In this document: piece after piece, positions 9,238-17,409 of the stretch
Layout: the number at the start of each line of letters is the position of its first letter
How positions within the stretch are numbered: the stretch's first letter is position 1
NCBI GenBank assembly: GCA_019348555.1
Contig: JAHWJH010000006.1
Coordinates: forward strand, 1-42,120
Reading direction: 5' to 3'
Origin: Actinomycetota bacterium
GTDB lineage: Bacteria > Actinomycetota > Acidimicrobiia > Acidimicrobiales > CADCSY01
Length of the DNA: 42,120 nucleotides
Made by a program: the position numbers and the translations under genes
Notes under the pieces: model-generated
Databases searched by the model: none
What the model saw: only the letters and a program-made list of their open reading frames with translations
Told to the model about the DNA's origin: nothing

Positions 9238-10407
9238 GTGTCGACCGAGGCGACGATCCTCCACGCCGACCTCGACGCCTTCTATGCCTCGGTCGAGCAG
9301 CGGGACGACCCGCGGCTGCGGGGCCGGCCGGTCATCGTGGGCACGGGGGTGGTGCTGGCCGCCAGCTACGAAGCCAAGGCCATGGGGGTGCGCACCGCCA
9401 TGGGCGGGACCCAAGCTCGCCGGCTCTGCCCGGGAGCGGCCGTGGTCGAGCCTCGGATGTCGGCCTACGCCGACGCCAGCACGGCGGTGTTCGAGGTGTT
9501 CGCCGCGACGACGCCGCTGGTGGAAGCGCTGTCGATCGACGAGGCGTTCCTGGAGGTCGCCGGGCTGCGCCGCATCGCCGGGTCGCCGGTCGAGATCGCC
9601 CGACGCCTGCGACGCGACGTCGCCGAGCGTGTCGGCCTGCCCATCACCGTGGGGGTGGCGAGGACCAAGTTCCTGGCCAAGGTGGCGAGCGCTGCCGCCA
9701 AGCCCGACGGGCTGCTCGTCGTGGCGCCCGACGCCGAGCTGGCGTTCCTCCATCCCCTGCCCGTCGATCGCCTCTGGGGTGTCGGCTCCGCCACGGCGGC
9801 CAAGCTCCACGCCCGGGGCCTTGCCACCGTCGGCGATGTGGCAGCGCTGAGCCAGGAGGTGCTGGTCTCGCTGCTGGGCGAGGCGGCCGGACGCCACCTC
9901 GAGGCCCTCGCCCACAACCGCGATCCACGCCGGGTGGAGGAGGGCCGTCGTCGTCGGTCGGTCGGAGCACAGCAGGCGCTCGACCGTGCGCCTCGGTCGA
10001 TCGACGACATCGACGCCGTGGTCGTGGCCCTCGTCGACGGCGTCACCCGGCGCCTGCGGGCCGCAGGGCGCGTGGGGCGCACGGTGGTGCTGCGGCTGCG
10101 CTTCGACGACTACTCCCGAGCCTCCCGCTCGCACAGCCTGCCGGCGGCCACGGCGAACACCGCCGAGATCCTCGCCGCCGTCCGGGCCCTGCTGAGCGCC
10201 GTCGCCCCGGTGGTCCAGCGTCGAGGCCTCACCCTCGTCGGCGTGGCCGTGGGCAACCTCGAGGACGACGACGCCGTCCAGCTTGCGCTGTCCCTCGACC
10301 GACACGACGACGGCACCCTCGACCGCGCCCTCGACGAGGTGCTCGACCGCTTCGGCGCCGGAGCGATCACCCGAGCGGTGCTGCTGAGAGGCGATCCACG
10401 GCGTTGA
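9238..10407 (+). CDS. dinB: DNA polymerase IV (Y-family)
   Basis: ILHADLDAFYASVEQRDDPRLRGRPVIVG, LSIDEAFLEVAG, ITVGVARTKFLAKVAS; GTG start (ORF extends to 9220). Confidence 0.95.
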   Translation: MSTEATILHADLDAFYASVEQRDDPRLRGRPVIVGTGVVLAASYEAKAMGVRTAMGGTQARRLCPGAAVVEPRMSAYADASTAVFEVFAATTPLVEALSIDEAFLEVAGLRRIAGSPVEIARRLRRDVAERVGLPITVGVARTKFLAKVASAAAKPDGLLVVAPDAELAFLHPLPVDRLWGVGSATAAKLHARGLATVGDVAALSQEVLVSLLGEAAGRHLEALAHNRDPRRVEEGRRRRSVGAQQALDRAPRSIDDIDAVVVALVDGVTRRLRAAGRVGRTVVLRLRFDDYSRASRSHSLPAATANTAEILAAVRALLSAVAPVVQRRGLTLVGVAVGNLEDDDAVQLALSLDRHDDGTLDRALDEVLDRFGAGAITRAVLLRGDPRR

Positions 10408-10485
10408 CGACCAGCAGGACGACCGACAGCAACGTGGCGGCGAAGGCCCAGAGAAAGGGCCAGCCCGCCCGGGACCCTCGTGCGC

Positions 10486-11043
10486 TCAGGCGGAGGGCAG
10501 GGTGAGGACGATCTGCAGGTCGACCGGGTCCTTGACCTTGAGCGCCCCCATCTTCGAGTAGGGCTTCACGCCGAACTCGGTCTGCACGACCGTGGTCTTG
10601 CCGGTCAACGTGGACTGGTTGCCGGCCTCCTCGACGGCGACGTCGAGCGTCGTCGGCCGGGTGTTGCCCACGATCGTGAGGTCGCCCTGGACCGTCACCT
10701 TGGGGGGGCTGCCGGAGACAGCGGTGGAACGGAAGCTGATGTCGGGGAACTTCGCGACCTGGAGCGTCTTCTCCAGGTTCTGGGCGATCTCCTTCTTGTC
10801 CTTGTCGCTCAGCGCCTTGACGCCGCCGCTCGCCTGGATGATCTCGAGCGAGCGCGGGTCGATGGTGACCTCGACGCTCGAAGCCGCCGGGTTGTCGGCA
10901 TCGAGGTTGACGGTGCCGCTCCAACGCCGGGCCTCGAGCACGAGGTCGTGGCCCATCTTCGCGCCCATCCCCCCGACGTAGGTGTTGACGGTGAGCTGCC
11001 CGTTGTCGGGGCCGATGTCGTGGGTGCCGCTTTTCGGTGTCAT
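10486..11043 (-). CDS. YceI family protein
   Basis: GTHDIGPDNGQLTVNTYVGGMGAKMGHDLVLEARRWSGTVNLDA...KFPDISFRSTAVSGSPPKVTVQGDLTIVGNTRPTTLDV. Confidence 0.85.
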   Translation of the reverse strand: MTPKSGTHDIGPDNGQLTVNTYVGGMGAKMGHDLVLEARRWSGTVNLDADNPAASSVEVTIDPRSLEIIQASGGVKALSDKDKKEIAQNLEKTLQVAKFPDISFRSTAVSGSPPKVTVQGDLTIVGNTRPTTLDVAVEEAGNQSTLTGKTTVVQTEFGVKPYSKMGALKVKDPVDLQIVLTLPSA

Positions 11044-11155
11044 TTCCGGATCCTAACGACGGTCTCCGAGGGGCCGAGAATCCGGGGTAGGAGGCCACCG
11101 GTCGACTCCCCGGCGGAGAGGGCCGGACGATTCCGGCGTGGCTACGCTCTTGGCC

Positions 11156-11833
11156 ATGCCACCCTCGGATTCTCGCACCGCCTTCGCCGAGTACTGCGAG
11201 GCCATCTTCGAGTTGCAGGAGGACGACCTCGACGTCATCCAGGCCCGGATCGCCGAGCGACTCGACATCTCCCGTCCCGCCGTGTCGGAGATGATCCGCC
11301 GCATGGCCGCCGAGGGGCTGGTGACCGTCGAGGGCAAGGCCATCCGCCTCACCCCCGAAGGGGTGGTGCTGGCCGAGCGGGTGGTGCGTCGCCACCGCCT
11401 GGCCGAGCGCTTCCTCACCGACGTCCTCGGGCTCAACTGGGCCGAGGCGCATCACGAGGCAGGCCGGTGGGAACACGTGCTCAACGACAAGGTGGAGATG
11501 GCCATGGACCGCCTCCTGGGTGGCCCCACCACGTGCCCCCACGGCAACCCCATCCCGGGGTCCGCCTACACCGAACCCGACGTCGTACCCCTCACCGAGC
11601 TCGAGGTCGGCGGCAGCTTCGTGGTGACCCGCATTCCCGAGGAGCTGGAGTTCGCCCCGGGGGTGCTCGAGTTCCTCGAGGAGAACCTGGTCAAGCCGGG
11701 CATGGCCGGCCAGCTGACCGCCGCATCGCCCGACGGCACCGTGACCGTCAGCATCGAGGGGCGACACGTCGGCATCGGGCCCTTCGCCGCCCAGCGGATC
11801 CTGGTCTCGCTTCCGGTGGCCGCCAACGCCTGA
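11156..11833 (+). CDS. DtxR/MntR/IdeR-family metal-dependent transcriptional regulator with C-terminal FeoA-like domain
   Basis: YCEAIFELQEDDLDVIQARIAERLDISRPAVSEMIRRMAAEGLVTVEGKAIRLTPEG...RRHRLAERFLTDVLGLNWAEAHHEAGRWEHVL; alternative GTG start at 11138. Confidence 0.92.
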   Translation: MPPSDSRTAFAEYCEAIFELQEDDLDVIQARIAERLDISRPAVSEMIRRMAAEGLVTVEGKAIRLTPEGVVLAERVVRRHRLAERFLTDVLGLNWAEAHHEAGRWEHVLNDKVEMAMDRLLGGPTTCPHGNPIPGSAYTEPDVVPLTELEVGGSFVVTRIPEELEFAPGVLEFLEENLVKPGMAGQLTAASPDGTVTVSIEGRHVGIGPFAAQRILVSLPVAANA

Positions 11834-11872
11834 CCGAACCCTGGCGCGTTGACGGCGGGAACGCCGGCGCCA

Positions 11873-11891
11873 TAGGTTAAGCCTCCTTACC
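11873..11891. promoter_or_regulatory. Candidate DtxR/IdeR iron box
   Basis: ATAGGTTAAGCCTCCTTAC resembles TTAGGTTAGSCTAACCTAA (strong left half-site TAGGTTA), between the DtxR-family gene and the iron SBP gene. Confidence 0.5.
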
Positions 11892-11915
11892 GGTGGGGCA
11901 ACGCTGTTCCGCCCG

Positions 11916-12959
11916 ATGCGAGGAGGCTCCTTGAACCTACGACGATGGGTGACGTTGCTGTCTGTGCTCGCCCTGGCGGTGGGCGCCTGCGGCTCCGACG
12001 ACCAGCCGGAAGGCGGCGCCGACGAGGCGGCGGCCACGGGGCTCACGGTCTACTCCGGGCGCAACGAGAACCTGGTCGCGCCCATCATCGCCCAGTTCGA
12101 GGGCGCCACCGGCATCGACGTCGAGGTCCGCTACGGCGACACCGCCCAGCTCGCCGGGGCCATCTTGGAGGAGGGCGACAACTCCCCTGCCGACGTCTTC
12201 TTCGGCCAGGACGCCGGAGCCCTCGGAGCGCTCTCCGACGCCGGCAGGTTCCGCCCTCTCGACCCCGAGCTCCTCGAGCGCGTCGACCCCCAGTACCGCT
12301 CCGTCGACGGGGAGTGGGTGGGCATCTCAGGGCGGGTCCGCGTCGCCGTCTACAACACCGAGGCAGTTCCCGAGAGCTCCTTGCCGGCGTCGGTCCTGGA
12401 CCTCACCGACTCAAAGTGGAAGGGCAGGGTGGGTTGGGCACCCACCAACGGCTCCTTCCAGGCGTTCGTCACCGCCATGCGGGTGGCCCTCGGCGACGAC
12501 GGCGCCCGAGCATGGCTGGAGGGGATGAAGGCCAACGACACCAAGGTGTACGAGAACAACATCGCCATCGTGGAAGCGGCGGCGGCGGGAGAGATCGATG
12601 CCGGGTTGGCCAACCACTACTACCTGCACCGGTTCCTGGCCGAGGACCCCGCGTACCCCGCCGCCAACCACGTGTTCCCCAACGGTGACCTCGGCTCCCT
12701 GGTGAACGTCGCCGGCGTGGGGATCCTCGACAGCGCCGACCACACCGATGCTGGGAAGCAATTCGTCGAGTTCCTCCTGAGCGAGGACGCCCAGCAATAC
12801 TTCACGGAGGAAACCTTCGAGATCCCCCTGGTGGAGGGTGTCGAAGCGGGCGAGGGCCTGCCCGACCTGTCGTCGTTGCAACAGCCCGACATCAACCTCA
12901 ACGGCCTGGCCGACCTCCAGGGCACGCTCGACCTGCTCACGCAGGTCGGGGTCATCTGA
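11916..12959 (+). CDS. Ferric iron ABC transporter substrate-binding lipoprotein
   Basis: Lipobox-like LSVLALAVGACGSD; GLTVYSGRNENLVAPIIAQFEGATGIDVEVRYGDTAQLAGAILEEGDNSPADVFFGQDAGALGAL. Alternative TTG start about 11931 just after AGGAGG. Confidence 0.92.
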   Translation: MRGGSLNLRRWVTLLSVLALAVGACGSDDQPEGGADEAAATGLTVYSGRNENLVAPIIAQFEGATGIDVEVRYGDTAQLAGAILEEGDNSPADVFFGQDAGALGALSDAGRFRPLDPELLERVDPQYRSVDGEWVGISGRVRVAVYNTEAVPESSLPASVLDLTDSKWKGRVGWAPTNGSFQAFVTAMRVALGDDGARAWLEGMKANDTKVYENNIAIVEAAAAGEIDAGLANHYYLHRFLAEDPAYPAANHVFPNGDLGSLVNVAGVGILDSADHTDAGKQFVEFLLSEDAQQYFTEETFEIPLVEGVEAGEGLPDLSSLQQPDINLNGLADLQGTLDLLTQVGVI

Positions 12960-12987
12960 GGCCGGCGGCGCCCGCCTGCCGGTCCCG

Positions 12988-14676
12988 GTGAGCGGGGGGC
13001 CCCGCACCCGTCGGGCTCGTCGGGTGTTCCCCGGCACGGCCGTCGCCGGAGTGGTCGTGGCGTTGGCCGCCCTGTTGCCGGCGGCCTACCTGGTCGTGCG
13101 GGCCAGCGAGGCGGGAGCAGCGGGGGTGGCCGAGGTGCTCACCGCCGGGCGCACGGCGCAGCTGCTCGTCCGCACCACGCTGCTGGCCGTGGCCGTGACC
13201 GCCTCGGCGGTGGCCATCGCCGTGCCGCTGGCGTGGCTCACCGTGTGCAGTGACCTTCCGGGCCGGCGGGTGTGGGTGGTGCTCACCGCGCTGCCCCTGG
13301 CCATCCCGACCTACGTGGGAGGGTTCGCGTTCGTGGCCGCCCTCGGCCCCCGCGGCCTCGTCCAGGGGTGGCTGCAACCGCTGGGCGTCGAGCGTCTTCC
13401 TTCGATCTACGGCTTCACCGGGGCGTGGCTGGTGCTGACCCTGTTCACCTATCCCTACGTGCTGCTCACGGTTCGCGCCGCCCTACGCCGGCTCGACCCG
13501 TCGCTCGAGGAGGCCAGCCGCACGCTCGGCCGCAGCCGGCGCTCGACGTTCCGCCGTGTCACCTTGCCGCAGCTGCGCCCCGCCATCACCGCCGGAGCCC
13601 TGTTGGTGGCCCTGTACTCGCTGAGCGACTTCGGTGCGGTGTCGCTGCTGCGCTTCGACTCGTTCACCAGGGTCATCTTCGTGCAGTACCGCGCCTCGCT
13701 CGACCGCACGACGGCGGCGGTGCTCGGCCTGGTGCTGATCTGCCTCACCGCCCTGGTCCTCGCCGCCGAGCACCGCACCCGCGGCCGGGCGTCGTACCAC
13801 CGCCTGCACGCCGGGGGCCTGCGGCGGGCGGCGCCGGTGGCGCTCGGCCGCTGGCGCTGGCCGTCGTTGCTGGCCTGCGGCACCCTCGTCGGCATCGCCC
13901 TGGTACTGCCTCTGGGCGTCGTCGTCTACTGGCTGGTGCGCGGTCTGGCCGCCGGTGAGCCGATGAGCCTGACCTCCGCCCTGGCCGCCAACAGCCTGTC
14001 GGTCTCGGCGCTCGGCGCGGTGGCGGCGACGGTGGCCGCCTGGCCGGTGGCCGCCTCGGCGGTCCGCCACCCCGGGCGGCTGTCGTCGTTGGTGGAGAAG
14101 GCGTCGTTCACCGGCTATGCCCTGCCGGGCGTGGTGGTCGCGCTGTCGCTGGTGTTCTTCGGCGCCCGGGTGGTGACGCCGATCTACCAGACCCGCACCC
14201 TGTTGGTGTTCGCCTACGTGGTGCTGTTCCTGCCCCAGGCGGTCGGCGCCATCCGGTCCTCGCTGCTCCAGGTGAACCCGTCGCTCGAGGACGCCTCTCG
14301 CCTGCTGGGACGCTCGCGCCCGGCCACCACCCGGGCGGTGGTGCTGCCACTGGTGCGCCCCGGCGTGGCGGCGGGGGTGGCGCTGGTGTTCCTGACCTGC
14401 ATGAAGGAGCTCCCCGCCACCTTGCTCCTGGCGCCCACCGGCTTCGACACGCTGGCCACCCGGGTGTGGAGCGCCACCAGCGAGGCGTTCTTCGGGCGGG
14501 CGGCGGCACCGGCGCTGGCGCTGGTGCTGCTCTCCGCCCTTCCCATGGGCCTGCTGGTGATCCACGAAGCCGACCGGGAACCAGCCGTTGCTCCGCCGCA
14601 ACCTCCTGGCGGGCCCGATGCTCCGCGAGCTAGGGAACCGACTGATGCGTCGCCGCTGCTGGCACCGGCGTCGTGA
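12988..14676 (+). CDS. Iron ABC transporter permease (two fused BPD-transp domains)
   Basis: EAA-type loops EEASRTLGRSRRSTFRRVTLPQLRPAI and EDASRLLGRSRPATTRAVVLPLVRPGV; multiple TM segments; GTG start. Confidence 0.9.
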   Translation: MSGGPRTRRARRVFPGTAVAGVVVALAALLPAAYLVVRASEAGAAGVAEVLTAGRTAQLLVRTTLLAVAVTASAVAIAVPLAWLTVCSDLPGRRVWVVLTALPLAIPTYVGGFAFVAALGPRGLVQGWLQPLGVERLPSIYGFTGAWLVLTLFTYPYVLLTVRAALRRLDPSLEEASRTLGRSRRSTFRRVTLPQLRPAITAGALLVALYSLSDFGAVSLLRFDSFTRVIFVQYRASLDRTTAAVLGLVLICLTALVLAAEHRTRGRASYHRLHAGGLRRAAPVALGRWRWPSLLACGTLVGIALVLPLGVVVYWLVRGLAAGEPMSLTSALAANSLSVSALGAVAATVAAWPVAASAVRHPGRLSSLVEKASFTGYALPGVVVALSLVFFGARVVTPIYQTRTLLVFAYVVLFLPQAVGAIRSSLLQVNPSLEDASRLLGRSRPATTRAVVLPLVRPGVAAGVALVFLTCMKELPATLLLAPTGFDTLATRVWSATSEAFFGRAAAPALALVLLSALPMGLLVIHEADREPAVAPPQPPGGPDAPRAREPTDASPLLAPAS

Positions 14677-15691
14677 CGGGCCATGCCGAGGTGGGTGAGC
14701 CGGCGTAGCGCACATCGACCCGGTCGCCCCGCACCAGGGCCAACGAGGCCGGAACCCGGGCCCGGAGCCGCAGCCCGGCGTCGAGGGCGACCTCATAGAC
14801 GCTGTCGTGGCCGTAGAACTCCACCAGCTCGACCACGCCGCTGTCGCCCGGTCCGAGCGACAGCGACTCGGGGCGCACCAGCACCTGGACCGGCCCGTGG
14901 GCGCGTGCGGCCAGGGCCACGGCGCCCACCGCGGTGCGGGCCGAGTTGCCCTCGGCGAGTCCGGGCACCAGGTTGGCATCGCCGACGAAGCCCGCCACCC
15001 AGGGCGACACCGGGGTGGCGTACAGGGCAACCGGTTCCGCCCGCTGCTCGATCTCCCCGCCCCGCATGACGGCCACCTCGTCACCGAGGACGAACGCCTC
15101 CTCCTGGTCGTGGGTCACGAAGACCGTGGTGATGCCCAGCTCGACCAGGAGGCGGTGCACTTCGGTGCGCACCTCCACCCGCAGGGAGGTGTCGAGGTTC
15201 GAGAAGGGCTCGTCGAGCAGCAACACCGACGGGCGGGGGGCCAGGGCCCGGGCCAGCGCCACCCGCTGCTGCTGGCCACCGGAGAGCGTCCCCGGGGCTC
15301 GCTCGGCCAGCCCCCGCAGGCCCACCATGGCCAGGGCGGCCTCCACCCGCTCGGCGCTGCGCTCCGCCCGCGGCAGTCCATAGCCCACGTTGCCGCCGAC
15401 GCTCAGGTGCGGGAACAGCGCCCAGTCCTGGAACACCATCCCGATCCGGCGACGTTCGGGCGGCACCACCTCCCGCGCCGAGGTCAGCGTCCGGTCACCG
15501 ACCCGGATCTCGCCGGCGTCGGGCACTTCCAGGCCGGCGATGCTGCGCAACAGCGTGGTCTTGCCGCATCCGCTGGGGCCGAGGAGCGCCAGCACCGTGC
15601 CGGGCTCCACCCGCAGGGAGACCTCACGGAGCACCGGCGTCGCCCCGAACGCCTTGCTGAGGCCGTCGACCTCCACGCTGGCGCCGCTCAT
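14630..15691 (-). CDS. ABC transporter ATP-binding protein (ferric iron/FbpC-like)
   Basis: Walker A GPSGCGKTTLLRSIAG, signature LSGGQQQRVALARALAPRPSVLLLDEPFSNLD; TOBE-like C-terminus. Confidence 0.92.
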   Translation of the reverse strand: MSGASVEVDGLSKAFGATPVLREVSLRVEPGTVLALLGPSGCGKTTLLRSIAGLEVPDAGEIRVGDRTLTSAREVVPPERRRIGMVFQDWALFPHLSVGGNVGYGLPRAERSAERVEAALAMVGLRGLAERAPGTLSGGQQQRVALARALAPRPSVLLLDEPFSNLDTSLRVEVRTEVHRLLVELGITTVFVTHDQEEAFVLGDEVAVMRGGEIEQRAEPVALYATPVSPWVAGFVGDANLVPGLAEGNSARTAVGAVALAARAHGPVQVLVRPESLSLGPGDSGVVELVEFYGHDSVYEVALDAGLRLRARVPASLALVRGDRVDVRYAGSPTSAWPVTTPVPAAATHQSVP

Positions 15692-15783
15692 GGCCGCCAG
15701 ACTACGGGCCACCTCCACGGGTAACCGCTCGCCCGCCGCCGCGGTCACAGTGCGCAGTTCATCACCGCGACGAAAGGCCTGCC

Positions 15784-16377
15784 GTGACCACCGTTGTCGC
15801 CGAACCACTCACCCTGGCCGACCTGCTGCCCCGTCACCGGGCCCGCACGGTGGCGCTGGTCGTGGGCTTCGCCCTGCTCACCGCCCTGGCCGCCCAGATC
15901 AGCTTCCTGCTGCCCTGGACGCCGGTACCCGTGACGGGGCAGACCTTCGCCGTGCTGCTGGCCGGGGCCACCCTGGGCTGGCGGGCCGGCAGTGCCAGCC
16001 AGCTGCTCTACCTGGTGCTCGGGGCGGTGGGCCTGCCGTTCTACGCCGACGGCCTCAGCGGATGGAAGGTCCTGTCGGGTCCCACCGCCGGCTACCTGGT
16101 GGGATTCGTCGTGGCCGCCGCCCTCGTGGGTCGACTCGCCGAGCGCCGCCAGGATCGCAGCCTCCTCACGTCGGTGCCGGCCATGCTCGCCGGCACGGCG
16201 GTGATCTACCTGTTCGGAGTCACCTGGCTGGCCCACGTGCTCGACGTGGGCGCCGCCACCGCGGTGGAGAAGGGCCTGGCTCCGTTCGTGATCGGCGACG
16301 TGCTCAAGCTGGCGGCAGCCGGGGCCCTGTTGCCGGCGGCGTGGAGGCTGGCCGGCCACCGCCACGACCCTCGCTGA
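15784..16377 (+). CDS. bioY: Biotin transporter BioY
   Basis: PWTPVPVTGQTFAVLLAGATLGWRAGSASQLLYLVLGAVGLPFYADG...GPTAGYLVGF. Confidence 0.93.
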   Translation: MTTVVAEPLTLADLLPRHRARTVALVVGFALLTALAAQISFLLPWTPVPVTGQTFAVLLAGATLGWRAGSASQLLYLVLGAVGLPFYADGLSGWKVLSGPTAGYLVGFVVAAALVGRLAERRQDRSLLTSVPAMLAGTAVIYLFGVTWLAHVLDVGAATAVEKGLAPFVIGDVLKLAAAGALLPAAWRLAGHRHDPR

Positions 16378-16458
16378 TCGCCTGCCGCCCGAGGCCGGCG
16401 TCGCCGTCGGCGTAGGAGTCGGGCACGTGAACGGTCGATGGCAACTCGGGAAAGCGCC

Positions 16459-16486
16459 TTGTGAAAGTTTGCACATGCGCTAGGGT
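16459..16486 (+). promoter_or_regulatory. Candidate vegetative promoter
   Basis: TTGTGA-N16-TAGGGT upstream of the 16604 ORF, in a comparatively AT-rich patch. Confidence 0.35.
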
Positions 16487-16603
16487 GGTTGCACCGGGCC
16501 CCCGACGAGGGCCCCTCGGATGCAGCGGTCCGCTCGGCCCCCCGTGGCGCCTCGGCCAAGCATCCCGTCCCCTGACTTCCCACCCCCCTTCAGGAGACCA
16601 CCG

Positions 16604-17194
16604 ATGACCTTCCAGCAATCCACACGCACGCGCCCGTCCATGCCCGGCTTGTGGTCCAGACTTCGCGACCGGAGGCAGGCGCCGCACCGCAAGAGCACCC
16701 GATTCGCCAGCACCGACCCCGAGAGCTTGCAGCGGCGCCTCGCCGACAGCGACTGCTTCTGCCGCGACACCGCCGTGGGAAAGCTCTACCACCGCAGGCA
16801 GGCATCGTTCCGCGAGATCTCGCCGACCGACAGCCTGCACGTGACGGTGAGCGAGGACGGGCTGGTCACGAGCCACGTCGACCGCCACTCGCCGCTCGCC
16901 CGCCGCCAGCCCGGCGGCACCTGCCGGTACTCCATCCTCCGGGTGGCGGCGCACAACGTCACCGGCATGGCCGGCGACCTCCTACGCCTGGCAGTCGGCC
17001 CCCGAGCACCCGGCGACCATCACGATGGCGAGCAGGGGCTGACCGACGATGTCGCCGTCGCCCAGACGGTTGCTTCCCGCGAGCAGGCGACGGCCGCACG
17101 GGCGCCTGGCCCTCGGCCGGACCCGCCCGAGGAGGCCGCGGTCGCAGCCGAGCTCGATGATGACGCCGCCAGCCCCGGCGGCTACGAGGAGTGA
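16604..17194 (+). CDS. Hypothetical protein (196 aa)
   Basis: ATG preceded by CAGGAG; DSDCFCRDTAVGKLYHRRQASFREISPTDSLHVTVSEDGLVTSHVDRHSPL looks like a folded core; C-terminal third is low complexity. Confidence 0.5.
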   Translation: MTFQQSTRTRPSMPGLWSRLRDRRQAPHRKSTRFASTDPESLQRRLADSDCFCRDTAVGKLYHRRQASFREISPTDSLHVTVSEDGLVTSHVDRHSPLARRQPGGTCRYSILRVAAHNVTGMAGDLLRLAVGPRAPGDHHDGEQGLTDDVAVAQTVASREQATAARAPGPRPDPPEEAAVAAELDDDAASPGGYEE

Positions 17195-17409
17195 GGGCAG
17201 GCCGAGGTTCCGTCGAAGCCGAGGCGGTGGCTGCCGTCGCAGAAGGGCTTCACGGCCGACCGCCCGCACCGGCACAGCACCAGCTCGTCGCCGGCGGCGG
17301 AGATGACGAGACCGTCGTGGTCGACCAGGCGGACGGGGCCGCTCACCTTCAGAGGCCCGTCGCGGCGCACCTTGATGGTGACCTCCGGTGGAGCATCGCC
17401 GGCACTCAC
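17182..17409 (-). CDS. CDGSH iron-sulfur domain protein
   Basis: LVLCRCGRSAVKPFCDGSHRLGFDG; GTG start overlaps the upstream gene stop (GTGA). Confidence 0.88.
   Translation of the reverse strand: MSAGDAPPEVTIKVRRDGPLKVSGPVRLVDHDGLVISAAGDELVLCRCGRSAVKPFCDGSHRLGFDGTSACPHSS

Noticed and set aside
8212-10305. 697-aa minus ORF opposite the dihydrolase and dinB genes
   Set aside because: Shadow ORF in GC-rich DNA; dinB and GDAT motifs are on the plus strand.
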